A stretch of 64,000 nt of DNA from the NCBI RefSeq assembly GCF_000166195.2, contig NZ_CM001403.1, forward strand, positions 1,488,001 to 1,552,000, in the 5' to 3' direction. Position numbers and translations under genes: made by a program. The notes beneath the pieces are model-generated. The model worked only from the letters and a program-made list of their open reading frames with translations, was not told where the DNA came from and did no database searches. Within the stretch, counting starts at the first letter, position 1; each line of letters opens with the position of its first letter. This DNA comes from Mucilaginibacter paludis DSM 18603. Lineage in GTDB: Bacteria; Bacteroidota; Bacteroidia; Sphingobacteriales; Sphingobacteriaceae. Positions 44,564 to 51,980 of the stretch are shown piece by piece.

Positions 44564-45424
44564 TCATTTATTCAGCGTCAAAAAATTAACGGGATTAACT
44601 GGCCTGCCATTTTTGCGTACTTCGTAATGTAGGTGCGTTCCGGTTGAATGCCCTGTTGAGCCTACCTCGCCAACTTTTTCGCCAACGGCTACCTGCTGGC
44701 CTACTTTTACAATAATACGTGAAAGATGGCCGTACAGGGTTTCTAAATTATTACCATGCGCCACCCTAACACAATTACCGTAACCGCCGTACCATCCCGC
44801 AAAAACAACACTGCCATTTGCAGTACATTTAACTTCGTCGCCCTTTTGGCCCTTAAAATCAATACCAGGATGAAACTCGGCACTGCCCGTATTAAAGGGA
44901 TCGCTCCGGTAGCCAAAAAACGAGGTAAACGAGCTAATACGCGGGTAGCCCATCGGTGTATAACCTACCGCAGACACCAAACGGCCCAAATACTCGTCGT
45001 AATTAAGGTATACATCCTTATCGGATAGCTTTGCACCATCAGCGGCCCCGCTGCTGCCAACCCCTTTGGTTGAAAAGCCTTTTAAGCCCCGCTTGCGCAG
45101 ATATTCGTTAATTTGCTGCAATTTAAGCTGGATAGATTGGATATAGGTTTGGGCCGAAACACCCTTATCTGCCTTTGGTGCGGCAACAGCCCCCTTTAAC
45201 TTAATAAGCTGGGCCATCAGCAGCTTTTTCTCTGCTTCCTTGTTTTCATTTTGATGTTTCAGGTATAAAATACCGCCTATAAGGCAAACCACAACAGCTA
45301 AAATACCGAAACCATAATGCCAAAGCCGGTTTAAATGCTTTGTTTTAATTTGAAGAGATTTGGTATGCTGCTTATTTTTGTTTAAAACAATAATGGTTGT
45401 AATATCAGTGTGTTTTATATTCAT
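44564..45424 (-). CDS. M23-family peptidoglycan endopeptidase, membrane anchored
   Basis: This 286-residue protein has a cytoplasmic N-terminus, one transmembrane helix (about residues 33-53, YGFGILAVVVCLIGGILYL), a coiled-coil stretch (about 55-110) and a C-terminal LytM domain. Zinc ligands are the His and Asp of FHPGIDFKGQKGD and the HLH of GTHLHYEVRKNGRPVNP, with YGHLSRI between. It should cut peptide cross-links of peptidoglycan in the periplasm. The frame could begin at a TTG at 45433, but the ATG at 45424 is preferred. It is followed by the bactofilin gene, so the two may be an operon. Confidence 0.92.
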   Translation of the reverse strand: MNIKHTDITTIIVLNKNKQHTKSLQIKTKHLNRLWHYGFGILAVVVCLIGGILYLKHQNENKEAEKKLLMAQLIKLKGAVAAPKADKGVSAQTYIQSIQLKLQQINEYLRKRGLKGFSTKGVGSSGAADGAKLSDKDVYLNYDEYLGRLVSAVGYTPMGYPRISSFTSFFGYRSDPFNTGSAEFHPGIDFKGQKGDEVKCTANGSVVFAGWYGGYGNCVRVAHGNNLETLYGHLSRIIVKVGQQVAVGEKVGEVGSTGHSTGTHLHYEVRKNGRPVNPVNFLTLNK

Positions 45425-45433
45425 CCAATGCAA

Positions 45434-45739
45434 TATATTGGTTAAGGGATTGCAATATATGGAATGAATTACAAAATCAATAACATAAATAATTGTTTAA
45501 CATGCAGTTAAACAATTATTTATGATTAAAAAAACATCTTGCTTATATACTATGCAACCAGCGGTCTGCATTAATTTTTTTACCCCAAACGAAACCCCCA
45601 TGCATGTAAAAGTAAACCAGCTACCTTTTACAAGCGTGTCTGCGCCGGCCTTTATCGTCAGCAAAATGTTATTATTCAAATTGATAAATTTAAACCAATA
45701 ATGATTTAGTATTTTTGTAATAGTTAAGACAAAGAAATT
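45434..45739. other. Divergent spacer between M23 peptidase and bacilliredoxin genes
   Basis: No gene is seen in these 306 AT-rich bases. They contain a perfect 16-bp hairpin at 45485-45523 and, near the right end, TATTTTTG (45710-45717), a -7-like box for the bacilliredoxin gene. Short near-repeats of TGCAATATAT flank 45430-45465. Confidence 0.5.
45485..45523. repeat. Perfect 16-bp AT-rich inverted repeat
   Basis: ATAAATAATTGTTTAA (45485-45500) and TTAAACAATTATTTAT (45508-45523) are exact complements around CATGCAG. It lies 61 bases upstream of the M23 peptidase start and could be an operator or a transcript hairpin. It does not follow a gene end, so a terminator role is unlikely. Confidence 0.6.
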
Positions 45740-46150
45740 ATGTATCCGGAATATTTAGTAGCCCCTATGCGGGAAGATTTAACCAAAGTTGGTTTTGAAG
45801 AGTTAAAAGATGCTGATGCAGTGAAACAAGCTATTGAAGCAGAAGGTACCGTATTTGTGATGGTTAACTCCGTATGCGGATGCGCTGCTGCCAATGCCCG
45901 CCCTGCGGCCAAAATTGCCAGCCAAAGCGACAAACACCCCGATAAGTTTGTTACTGTGTTTGCAGGCATGGAAAAAGAGGCTGTTGATGCCGCCCGCAAC
46001 TACATGTTGCCTTATCCTCCGTCGTCGCCGTCAATGGCCTTATTTAAGGATGGCAAACTGGTACACATTATTGAGCGTCATCAAATTGAAGGCCGTCCGG
46101 CACAAATGATAGCCGATAACCTGATAGGTGCATTTGAACAATATTGCTAA
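45740..46150 (+). CDS. Bacilliredoxin, BrxA/BrxB family
   Basis: This 136-residue protein is of the YphP/YqiW type. It has the characteristic Cys-Gly-Cys active site in VFVMVNSVCGCAAANARPA near residues 45-63, and MLPYPPSSPSMALFKDGKLVHIIERHQIEGR. Bacilliredoxins remove bacillithiol from proteins or isomerise disulfides. Whether this organism makes bacillithiol cannot be seen here. The gene is monocistronic, with a -7-like box TATTTTTG at 45710-45717 and a terminator at 46172-46207. Confidence 0.92.
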   Translation: MYPEYLVAPMREDLTKVGFEELKDADAVKQAIEAEGTVFVMVNSVCGCAAANARPAAKIASQSDKHPDKFVTVFAGMEKEAVDAARNYMLPYPPSSPSMALFKDGKLVHIIERHQIEGRPAQMIADNLIGAFEQYC

Positions 46151-46171
46151 GCCTGATTAATAGCTTGCATA

Positions 46172-46207
46172 AAAAATCCGGGATCATTTTGGTTCCGGAT
46201 TTTTTTA
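46172..46207 (+). terminator. Intrinsic terminator after the bacilliredoxin gene
   Basis: AAAAATCCGGGA pairs with TTCCGGATTTTT with a small mismatch across an AT-rich loop, followed by a T run. The T run also contains the stop codon of the decayed toxin gene on the minus strand. Confidence 0.8.
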
Positions 46208-46519
46208 TGCCTTAAATTTTCTGGGGAATTTTTGTTTGGGGTGGCGACTGGTGTGGAATATGGCCGCGATATAAACAACCTTCTCTTTTTGGTCAACTGT
46301 ATAAACAATTAAGAACGGGAATACATCAACCAATATTTCATGAAATTATGCCGTGCAATTTTATAATGCAATGGATTAGCTTCAATTTTTCTTATCGCCC
46401 TTTCAATTTCACCCATAAACTGAGTACCTAATCCCTTTTTTGCTCCTCATACCAATTAAACGATTCTAAAAATTCATCATCAGCCTCAGGATGAAATCTT
46501 AGTTGGTACTCAGGCCTTG
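46205..46519 (-). pseudogene. Remnant of a RelE/ParE-type toxin gene
   Basis: Translating the minus strand in three frames recovers one toxin of about 100 residues. The first piece is PEYQLRFHPEADDEFLESFNWYEEQ, the second KGLGTQFMGEIERAIRKIEANPLHY, and the third VDVFPFLIVYTVDQKEKVVYIAAIFHTSRHPKQKF. The order, the FNWYEE and FHTSRxP motifs, and the position after an antitoxin remnant fit the RelE/ParE superfamily of mRNA interferases or gyrase poisons. Two frameshifts, one near the CAAAAAGGG run and one near the middle, make it inactive. Confidence 0.75.
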
Positions 46520-46763
46520 ATTTTGACTTTTTCTATTGACTTTAGCGCTCGTTTTTTTACATCTTCCCAACTCACTCCTTGCACTGCGCCTGATAGCAAT
46601 TCCGCTTCCCTCCTATCCAGTTCGGCAAGTAGTTCCTATCTTCCCACCAGTTACAGTCCGCTTCAATATCACTTTCCAGAATAGTGTAAATTGCTTTCAG
46701 CTTCTTCTCTTCGGCTGTATTAATATAGTCGTGAAGCTTTTGCCTTATTTCAGCTGTTTTCAT
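46510..46763 (-). pseudogene. Remnant of the cognate antitoxin gene
   Basis: The frame from 46763 reads [30 protein letters not shown], the start of the short addiction-module antitoxins that pair with RelE/ParE toxins. After the segment WWEDRNY it loses frame. Adding one base restores [14 protein letters not shown] and SWEDVKKRALKSIEKVK, ending at 46510. Antitoxin and toxin are therefore both broken, and the module looks dead. Confidence 0.75.
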
Positions 46764-46882
46764 TACCCGGGTGTTTTAAACAAATTTAAACATTTATGGC
46801 TGTTTATTTAATGGCAATCATTTTTTTGTTATTTGCCAAACATTAATAAATTAGCCAGCTTATATTCTTATACTGACCACAA

Positions 46883-49399
46883 ATGAATAAAACCAGGCTC
46901 TGTATCCTGTTTTTTGCCGGCGCTATGTGCGTTCCGGCAAAGCTGTTAGCGCAAAATAACCAACTTCCAGACCCTTTGTTAAAAATATACAGGGAAACGC
47001 CGCCCAAAATTAACGACCTGGTACACACCAAACTCGATGTGCATTTTGACTACCAAAAGCATTACCTGTACGGTAAGGAATGGGTTACCATAAAGCCCCA
47101 TGCCTACCCTACCGATTCGTTACGGCTTGATGCCAAAGGCATGGATATTAAAAATATATCCATCGTAAAAAACGGCGTGCTTAGCCCGTTAAAGTTTAAA
47201 TATGATAGCCTTACACTGGCCATTACACTTGATAAAAAATATAACAACAGCGAAACTTACCAGGTTTACATTGCTTACACCGCTAAGCCCGATGGTTTAA
47301 AAGCCAAGGGCAGTGCTGCCATTAATGATGCCAAGGGCCTTTATTTTATTAATTCCGACGGGGCCGATCCATCCAAACCTATCCAGATCTGGACACAGGG
47401 CGAAAGCGAAAGCTCATCGGCCTGGTTCCCTACTATCGATAAGCCCAACCAAAAAACCACCGACGAGATCACCATGACCGTTCCGGCTAAGTATGTAACC
47501 TTATCTAACGGCAGGCTGGCATCGCAAAAAGCAAATACCGACGGCACGCGTACCGATACCTGGAAGATGGAATTACCTCATGCCCCCTATTTATTTATGA
47601 TGGCCGTTGGTGATTTTAAAATATATAAAGATAAATGGCGAGACAAAGAGGTAAGTTATTACCTGGAGCCGAAATACGCGCCTTATGCCAAGGAGATTTT
47701 CGGCTTTACGCCCGAGGTAATGGAGTTTTATTCGCAAAAACTGGGTATTGATTACCCCTGGAACAAATACGCCCAGATCGTGGTACGCGATTACGTAAGC
47801 GGGGCCATGGAAAATACCACCGCTACCCTGCACGGCGAGCAGGTGCAAGCTACCGCCCGCGAATTGATTGACGGCAAGCCCGAAAGCGAAACCGATATTG
47901 TACATGAGCTTTTTCACCAGTGGTTTGGCGATTACGTAACCACCGAAAGCTGGAGCAATTTAACGGTGAACGAATCATTTGCCGATTTTAGCGAAACCTT
48001 ATGGGCCGAGCATAAACATGGCCAGGATGCCGGCGACGACCACAACTACCAGGCCATGCAGCAATACCTGAGCAACCTTGATGCAGCAAACAAGCCACTG
48101 GTGAGATTCCATTATGAGGATAAGGAAGATGTTTTTGATGTAGTTACTTACCAAAAGGGCGGCCGTATACTCAACATGTTACGCAATTATTTGGGCGAAG
48201 ATATTTTTTTTAAGGGGCTGCACATCTACCTCAGCCAAAACGCTTTTAAAACCGGCGAAGCGCAACAGTTGCGCCTGGCACTGGAGGAAGCAAGCGGACT
48301 CGATCTGAGCTGGTTTTTTAACCAGTGGTATTACCGGCCAGGCCACCCTTTGCTAAACGTGAGCTATGGATGGGATGAGGCGGCTAAAACTCAAACCGTT
48401 TATTTAAAACAAAGCCAGGACGGCGACGCTTTTGTATTGCCCATGGCTATTGATATTTATGCCGGAGGCAAAAAGGAGCGGTATAAAGTTTGGATGAAGA
48501 GCAAATCAGACACCCTAACCTTCAAAACAGCCTTGCGGCCCGATTTGGTTAATATTGACGCGGACAGGGTTATCCTGGCCAAAAAAACCGATAGCAAAAC
48601 ACTCGACCAACTGGCGTTTCAGTATTTTAACGCTCCGCTGTATGGCGATCGATTTGAGGCCATCGACTCTGCCGACAGGCAACAGGAACTGGGCAACCCG
48701 GCAGCACAGAAAATACTGCTTGCCGCCTTAAAGGATAAATATGCGGGCCTACGTATTAAGGCTATCAGCGCCATCAATTTATCTAATCCAACGGTACGTA
48801 ACGCTGCCCTGCCCATCCTAACCGATCTGATAAAAAACGACGAAAAAACTTTGGTTAAGGCGGCTGCTATTGATGCATTGGTTCCATTGCATAATTTTGA
48901 TAACCTGCCCTTGTTTAAAGCGGCTATCGGCAGCCAATCTTACGCCATACAGGCGGCAGCTTTAACCGGAATAGGCACGCTGGATCCTGCCGACGCACTC
49001 AAAATAGCCAAAGACTTTGAAAAAGATAATAACGATGCCCTGGCCGAAGCCATTGTAGCCCTCTATATCCATAACGGAGGCAATGCTGAATTTCCGTTTA
49101 TCAGCCAAACCTTTAAAAAGGCAGGCGTGCAGCTTAAGTTTAATATGTTGCGCGATTACGTAAAAATGCTGGGCCGCATCAATGATACCGAAACGGTAAA
49201 AGAGTCTGTGGCCGACCTGAAAGCGATGGCGATAAGATACAAAACCTACAATGTAAACCCCTACCTGATACAGATGCTTGAGGATGTAAAAAAAGATAAA
49301 AGCACCTTAGCGAAAGACACTGCCTCGCCCGTAAAAGAACAGTTAATTATTCAGACAGATTATATTTCTACGGTGATTAACGAAATCAAAAAGCTTTAG
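46883..49399 (+). CDS. M1-family metallo-aminopeptidase with HEAT-like C-terminus
   Basis: This 838-residue protein has a signal peptide (about 1-23, ending AKLLAQ) and the aminopeptidase N fold. The N-terminal beta domain covers about 30-215. The exopeptidase motif is GAMEN near 311, and the zinc site HELFH lies at 341-345 with the third ligand Glu in VNESFADF at about 364. The C-terminal part (about 560-800) is made of HEAT-like helical repeats (IKAISAINLSNPTVRNAALPILTDLIK). It should remove N-terminal amino acids from peptides in the periplasm or at the surface. It is monocistronic. Confidence 0.94.
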   Translation: MNKTRLCILFFAGAMCVPAKLLAQNNQLPDPLLKIYRETPPKINDLVHTKLDVHFDYQKHYLYGKEWVTIKPHAYPTDSLRLDAKGMDIKNISIVKNGVLSPLKFKYDSLTLAITLDKKYNNSETYQVYIAYTAKPDGLKAKGSAAINDAKGLYFINSDGADPSKPIQIWTQGESESSSAWFPTIDKPNQKTTDEITMTVPAKYVTLSNGRLASQKANTDGTRTDTWKMELPHAPYLFMMAVGDFKIYKDKWRDKEVSYYLEPKYAPYAKEIFGFTPEVMEFYSQKLGIDYPWNKYAQIVVRDYVSGAMENTTATLHGEQVQATARELIDGKPESETDIVHELFHQWFGDYVTTESWSNLTVNESFADFSETLWAEHKHGQDAGDDHNYQAMQQYLSNLDAANKPLVRFHYEDKEDVFDVVTYQKGGRILNMLRNYLGEDIFFKGLHIYLSQNAFKTGEAQQLRLALEEASGLDLSWFFNQWYYRPGHPLLNVSYGWDEAAKTQTVYLKQSQDGDAFVLPMAIDIYAGGKKERYKVWMKSKSDTLTFKTALRPDLVNIDADRVILAKKTDSKTLDQLAFQYFNAPLYGDRFEAIDSADRQQELGNPAAQKILLAALKDKYAGLRIKAISAINLSNPTVRNAALPILTDLIKNDEKTLVKAAAIDALVPLHNFDNLPLFKAAIGSQSYAIQAAALTGIGTLDPADALKIAKDFEKDNNDALAEAIVALYIHNGGNAEFPFISQTFKKAGVQLKFNMLRDYVKMLGRINDTETVKESVADLKAMAIRYKTYNVNPYLIQMLEDVKKDKSTLAKDTASPVKEQLIIQTDYISTVINEIKKL

Positions 49400-49409
49400 A
49401 CTGAGCTCT

Positions 49410-49450
49410 GTTGATAATGTACTGGCGGAGACCGCCAGTACATTATCAAC
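49410..49450. repeat. Perfect 19-bp stem hairpin with 3-base loop
   Basis: GTTGATAATGTACTGGCGG (49410-49428), loop AGA, and its exact complement (49432-49450). It lies 10 bases after the aminopeptidase stop. There is no T run, so it could be a terminator variant or an extragenic repeat. Confidence 0.75.
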
Positions 49451-49680
49451 ATCAAGAGGGAACAACAAATTCACTCTTGATGGAGCTTGCTCCGGATACA
49501 TTTGTGAGGTCGACATTTTTGTCGCGTGATTACCCCCTTACAGCCGTACATCACCACCCCCTCCCCTCAAAGGAATTGAAAAAGCGGTAAAAGAGCCAAG
49601 GAAACTTGTGTTAATCTATCGTACTGTCAAAATGTTCAGCAATCAGCAGTTTGCCTACGTCCACCAAACCACAGTCCAAT
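49451..49680. other. Gene-less spacer with further short inverted repeats
   Basis: Beyond the long hairpin the spacer has CATCAAGAG paired with CTCTTGATG, GGAGC-TT-GCTCC near 49480 and CGACA-TTTT-TGTCG near 49512. No reading frame is supported. Confidence 0.5.
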
Positions 49681-50472
49681 TTAAAAATCTTTATTTAACA
49701 GTTTCTCCAACTCGGCAAAGCCGATATTCATTTTCACCCGGCCGTGTTTGGCGTACGATAGTTCGCCGGTTTCTTCGGAGATGATGATAGCAGTGGCATC
49801 GTTGGCTTCAGATACACCAATACCAGCCCTGTGGCGCAAGCCAAATTGCGGCGGCAGGTCAGTATTATCTGTGAGCGGTAAAATACAACTGGCGGCTTTA
49901 ATCTTATTCTCGGCTATTACCACAGCGCCGTCATGCAGAGGGCTGGTTTTTTGAAAGATGCTTTCCAGTAAACGTTTTGATATTTTGGCATCCACAATTT
50001 CGCAACTGTTTTGATAAAATTGCTCATCGTAATATTTGGCAAAAACAATAAGCGCGCCGGTATGGGTTTGCTTTAAACTTTTGCAGGCATCCAAAATAGG
50101 TTTAATACGGGCCAGGTTATTTTTCTCATCCTGGTTTTTACCAAAAAAATAACGCCACCAGGCCTTATTACGCTGTAGGGACGCGTTTTTACCTACCAGC
50201 AGCAAAAACCTCCTGATCTCCTGCTGAAAAACCACAATGAGCGCAATAATGCCCACGTTCATAAAGTTTTCTAATATTTTGGTAAGCAAGCGCATTTGCA
50301 GGGCATGTACCACAAAGTACATCACGCAGATAACCGCCAAACCAATAAAAATATTAGCCGCTATGGTTCCCCTGATTAAATTGTAAAGCTGGTATATAAT
50401 GATGGCTACGATCAAGATATCAAGCACATCAAAAAAGGTAAAATTGAATGAAGTGAGATCGTGCAGTTGCAT
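49681..50472 (-). CDS. cdaA: Diadenylate cyclase CdaA
   Basis: This 263-residue enzyme makes cyclic di-AMP from two ATP molecules. It has the CdaA layout, with three N-terminal transmembrane helices (about residues 14-30, 38-58 and 66-83) and then the DAC domain. The catalytic DGA motif is LHDGAVVIAENKI near 180 and the RHR motif is LRHRAGIGVSEAND near 213. Cyclic di-AMP controls potassium uptake and osmotic and wall homeostasis. In many Bacteroidota cdaA follows folP; here it is alone. Confidence 0.95.
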   Translation of the reverse strand: MQLHDLTSFNFTFFDVLDILIVAIIIYQLYNLIRGTIAANIFIGLAVICVMYFVVHALQMRLLTKILENFMNVGIIALIVVFQQEIRRFLLLVGKNASLQRNKAWWRYFFGKNQDEKNNLARIKPILDACKSLKQTHTGALIVFAKYYDEQFYQNSCEIVDAKISKRLLESIFQKTSPLHDGAVVIAENKIKAASCILPLTDNTDLPPQFGLRHRAGIGVSEANDATAIIISEETGELSYAKHGRVKMNIGFAELEKLLNKDF

Positions 50473-50819
50473 TGAACGAAGTTAGCAACTTTACTTATTG
50501 GTTGGGAGGTTTGAGGATTGTTATTTTGTTATTGGTGTTTGGTTAGTGGTTATTGAGTTATTGGTTACTGGGTTATTTGGGAGTGGTTAGAAAGTTTGTT
50601 ATTGAGTTTGACACGATTTTTGCGTGATAACCTAATATCCAATGATTCGAAAAGCAACAGGCTCACTACCATTTTTTTATAACCAATTGATATTAAATAA
50701 GTGGAATATAGTCAGCGGTAGATAATGGTTACTGAGGATTGGTTGAGAAGTTGAAAATTGTTGATTTTGTTTGCCTACTCCAAACTCTGGCTTCTTGTCT
50801 CTGGCTTCTTGCTTCTCTT
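50473..50819. repeat. Low-complexity spacer of TTATTGGTTA-like and GCTTCTTG-like units
   Basis: From about 50519 to 50605 the sequence is a run of degenerate TTATTGGTTA/GTTATTGAG units. From about 50773 to 50818 CTCTGGCTTCTTG is repeated. There is no coding potential. Similar words occur in other spacers here. Confidence 0.5.
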
Positions 50820-51791
50820 CTACTTATTCCTTTCGGTAGTAAAACGCACCAGTTGCTCTAACGAGCGCCTTGATTCGCTATCCGGAAAGGCGTGCAATAT
50901 CTCGAAAGCCTCATCCTGGTATAGCTTCATCTGGCTCTCAGCATATTCCAGTCCGCCGGTTTGCTTTACAAAGTTGATGATCTCGGCAATTTTTTGGGCA
51001 TCGTCGTTATGATTTTTCACCAGGTTAATCACCCGTTTCTTTTCGGTAGGCGTTGTATGGTTCAGGGCGTAGATTAGCGGCAGGGTTATTTTTTTCTCTT
51101 TAATGTCGATGCCTAAGGGCTTGCCAACATCATCGGTACCAAAGTCGAACATATCGTCTTTAATCTGGAAAGCGATGCCTATTTTTTCGCCAAACAGGCG
51201 CATTTTCTCTACTGTGGCATCATCGGCTCCGGAAGACGCCGCGCCACAAGCGCAGCATGAAGCTATGAGCGACGCCGTTTTCTGGCGGATCACATCGTAG
51301 TAAACCGGCTCATCAATATCCATCCGCCTTACCTTTTCTATCTGCAACAACTCGCCTTCGCTCATCTGCCTCACGGCTTCTGATACAATTTTAAGCAGGT
51401 GAAAATCATTATTCTCGATAGACAACAATAAACCTTTTGAGAGCAGGAAATCGCCCACCAAAACGGCTATCTTGTTTTTCCATAAAGCGTTGATAGAAAA
51501 GAAGCCCCGGCGCTGGTACGAGTTATCAACCACATCATCATGAACCAGTGTGGCCGTGTGCAGCAATTCAACCAAAGCCGCCCCGCGATGGGTAGACTCA
51601 TTGATGCCGCCACATAAGCTTGCCGACAAAAACAAAAACATAGGGCGTATTTGCTTCCCTTTACGTTTTACAATGTAATGGGTTATCCTGTCGAGCAACG
51701 GAACGGAACTCTGCATTGAGGTTTTAAACTTTTCCTCAAAAACATCAATCTCTGCAGCTATGGGTCTTTTTATCTCGTCGATGCTCAGCAT
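50820..51791 (-). CDS. Polyprenyl synthetase (trans-isoprenyl diphosphate synthase)
   Basis: This 323-residue enzyme extends isopentenyl diphosphate chains, probably to the octaprenyl or related length used for quinones. The first aspartate-rich motif is LVHDDVVDNSYQRRG near residues 82-96 and the second is IAFQIKDDMFDFG near 205-217. Further signatures are KGKQIRPMFLFLSA and KTASLIASC. The residues before the first motif, which set chain length, cannot be interpreted with confidence by eye. It is the last minus-strand gene before the tRNA/island junction. Confidence 0.93.
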   Translation of the reverse strand: MLSIDEIKRPIAAEIDVFEEKFKTSMQSSVPLLDRITHYIVKRKGKQIRPMFLFLSASLCGGINESTHRGAALVELLHTATLVHDDVVDNSYQRRGFFSINALWKNKIAVLVGDFLLSKGLLLSIENNDFHLLKIVSEAVRQMSEGELLQIEKVRRMDIDEPVYYDVIRQKTASLIASCCACGAASSGADDATVEKMRLFGEKIGIAFQIKDDMFDFGTDDVGKPLGIDIKEKKITLPLIYALNHTTPTEKKRVINLVKNHNDDAQKIAEIINFVKQTGGLEYAESQMKLYQDEAFEILHAFPDSESRRSLEQLVRFTTERNK

Positions 51792-51980
51792 TTAAACTAA
51801 ACAAGCTTTAGTAATATTTAACATTTGCCCAAAGGCTTAAAACAGCGACAAACATAAGTTAAAAATCAATAACAGTATAAAGCCGCGAGCGGATATTGCA
51901 CTATTATGTGTTAAATAAAAGTGACAACCATTAAACTATCAATTTACCTTAATTTTTATGGGATATAACAAAGGATTATC

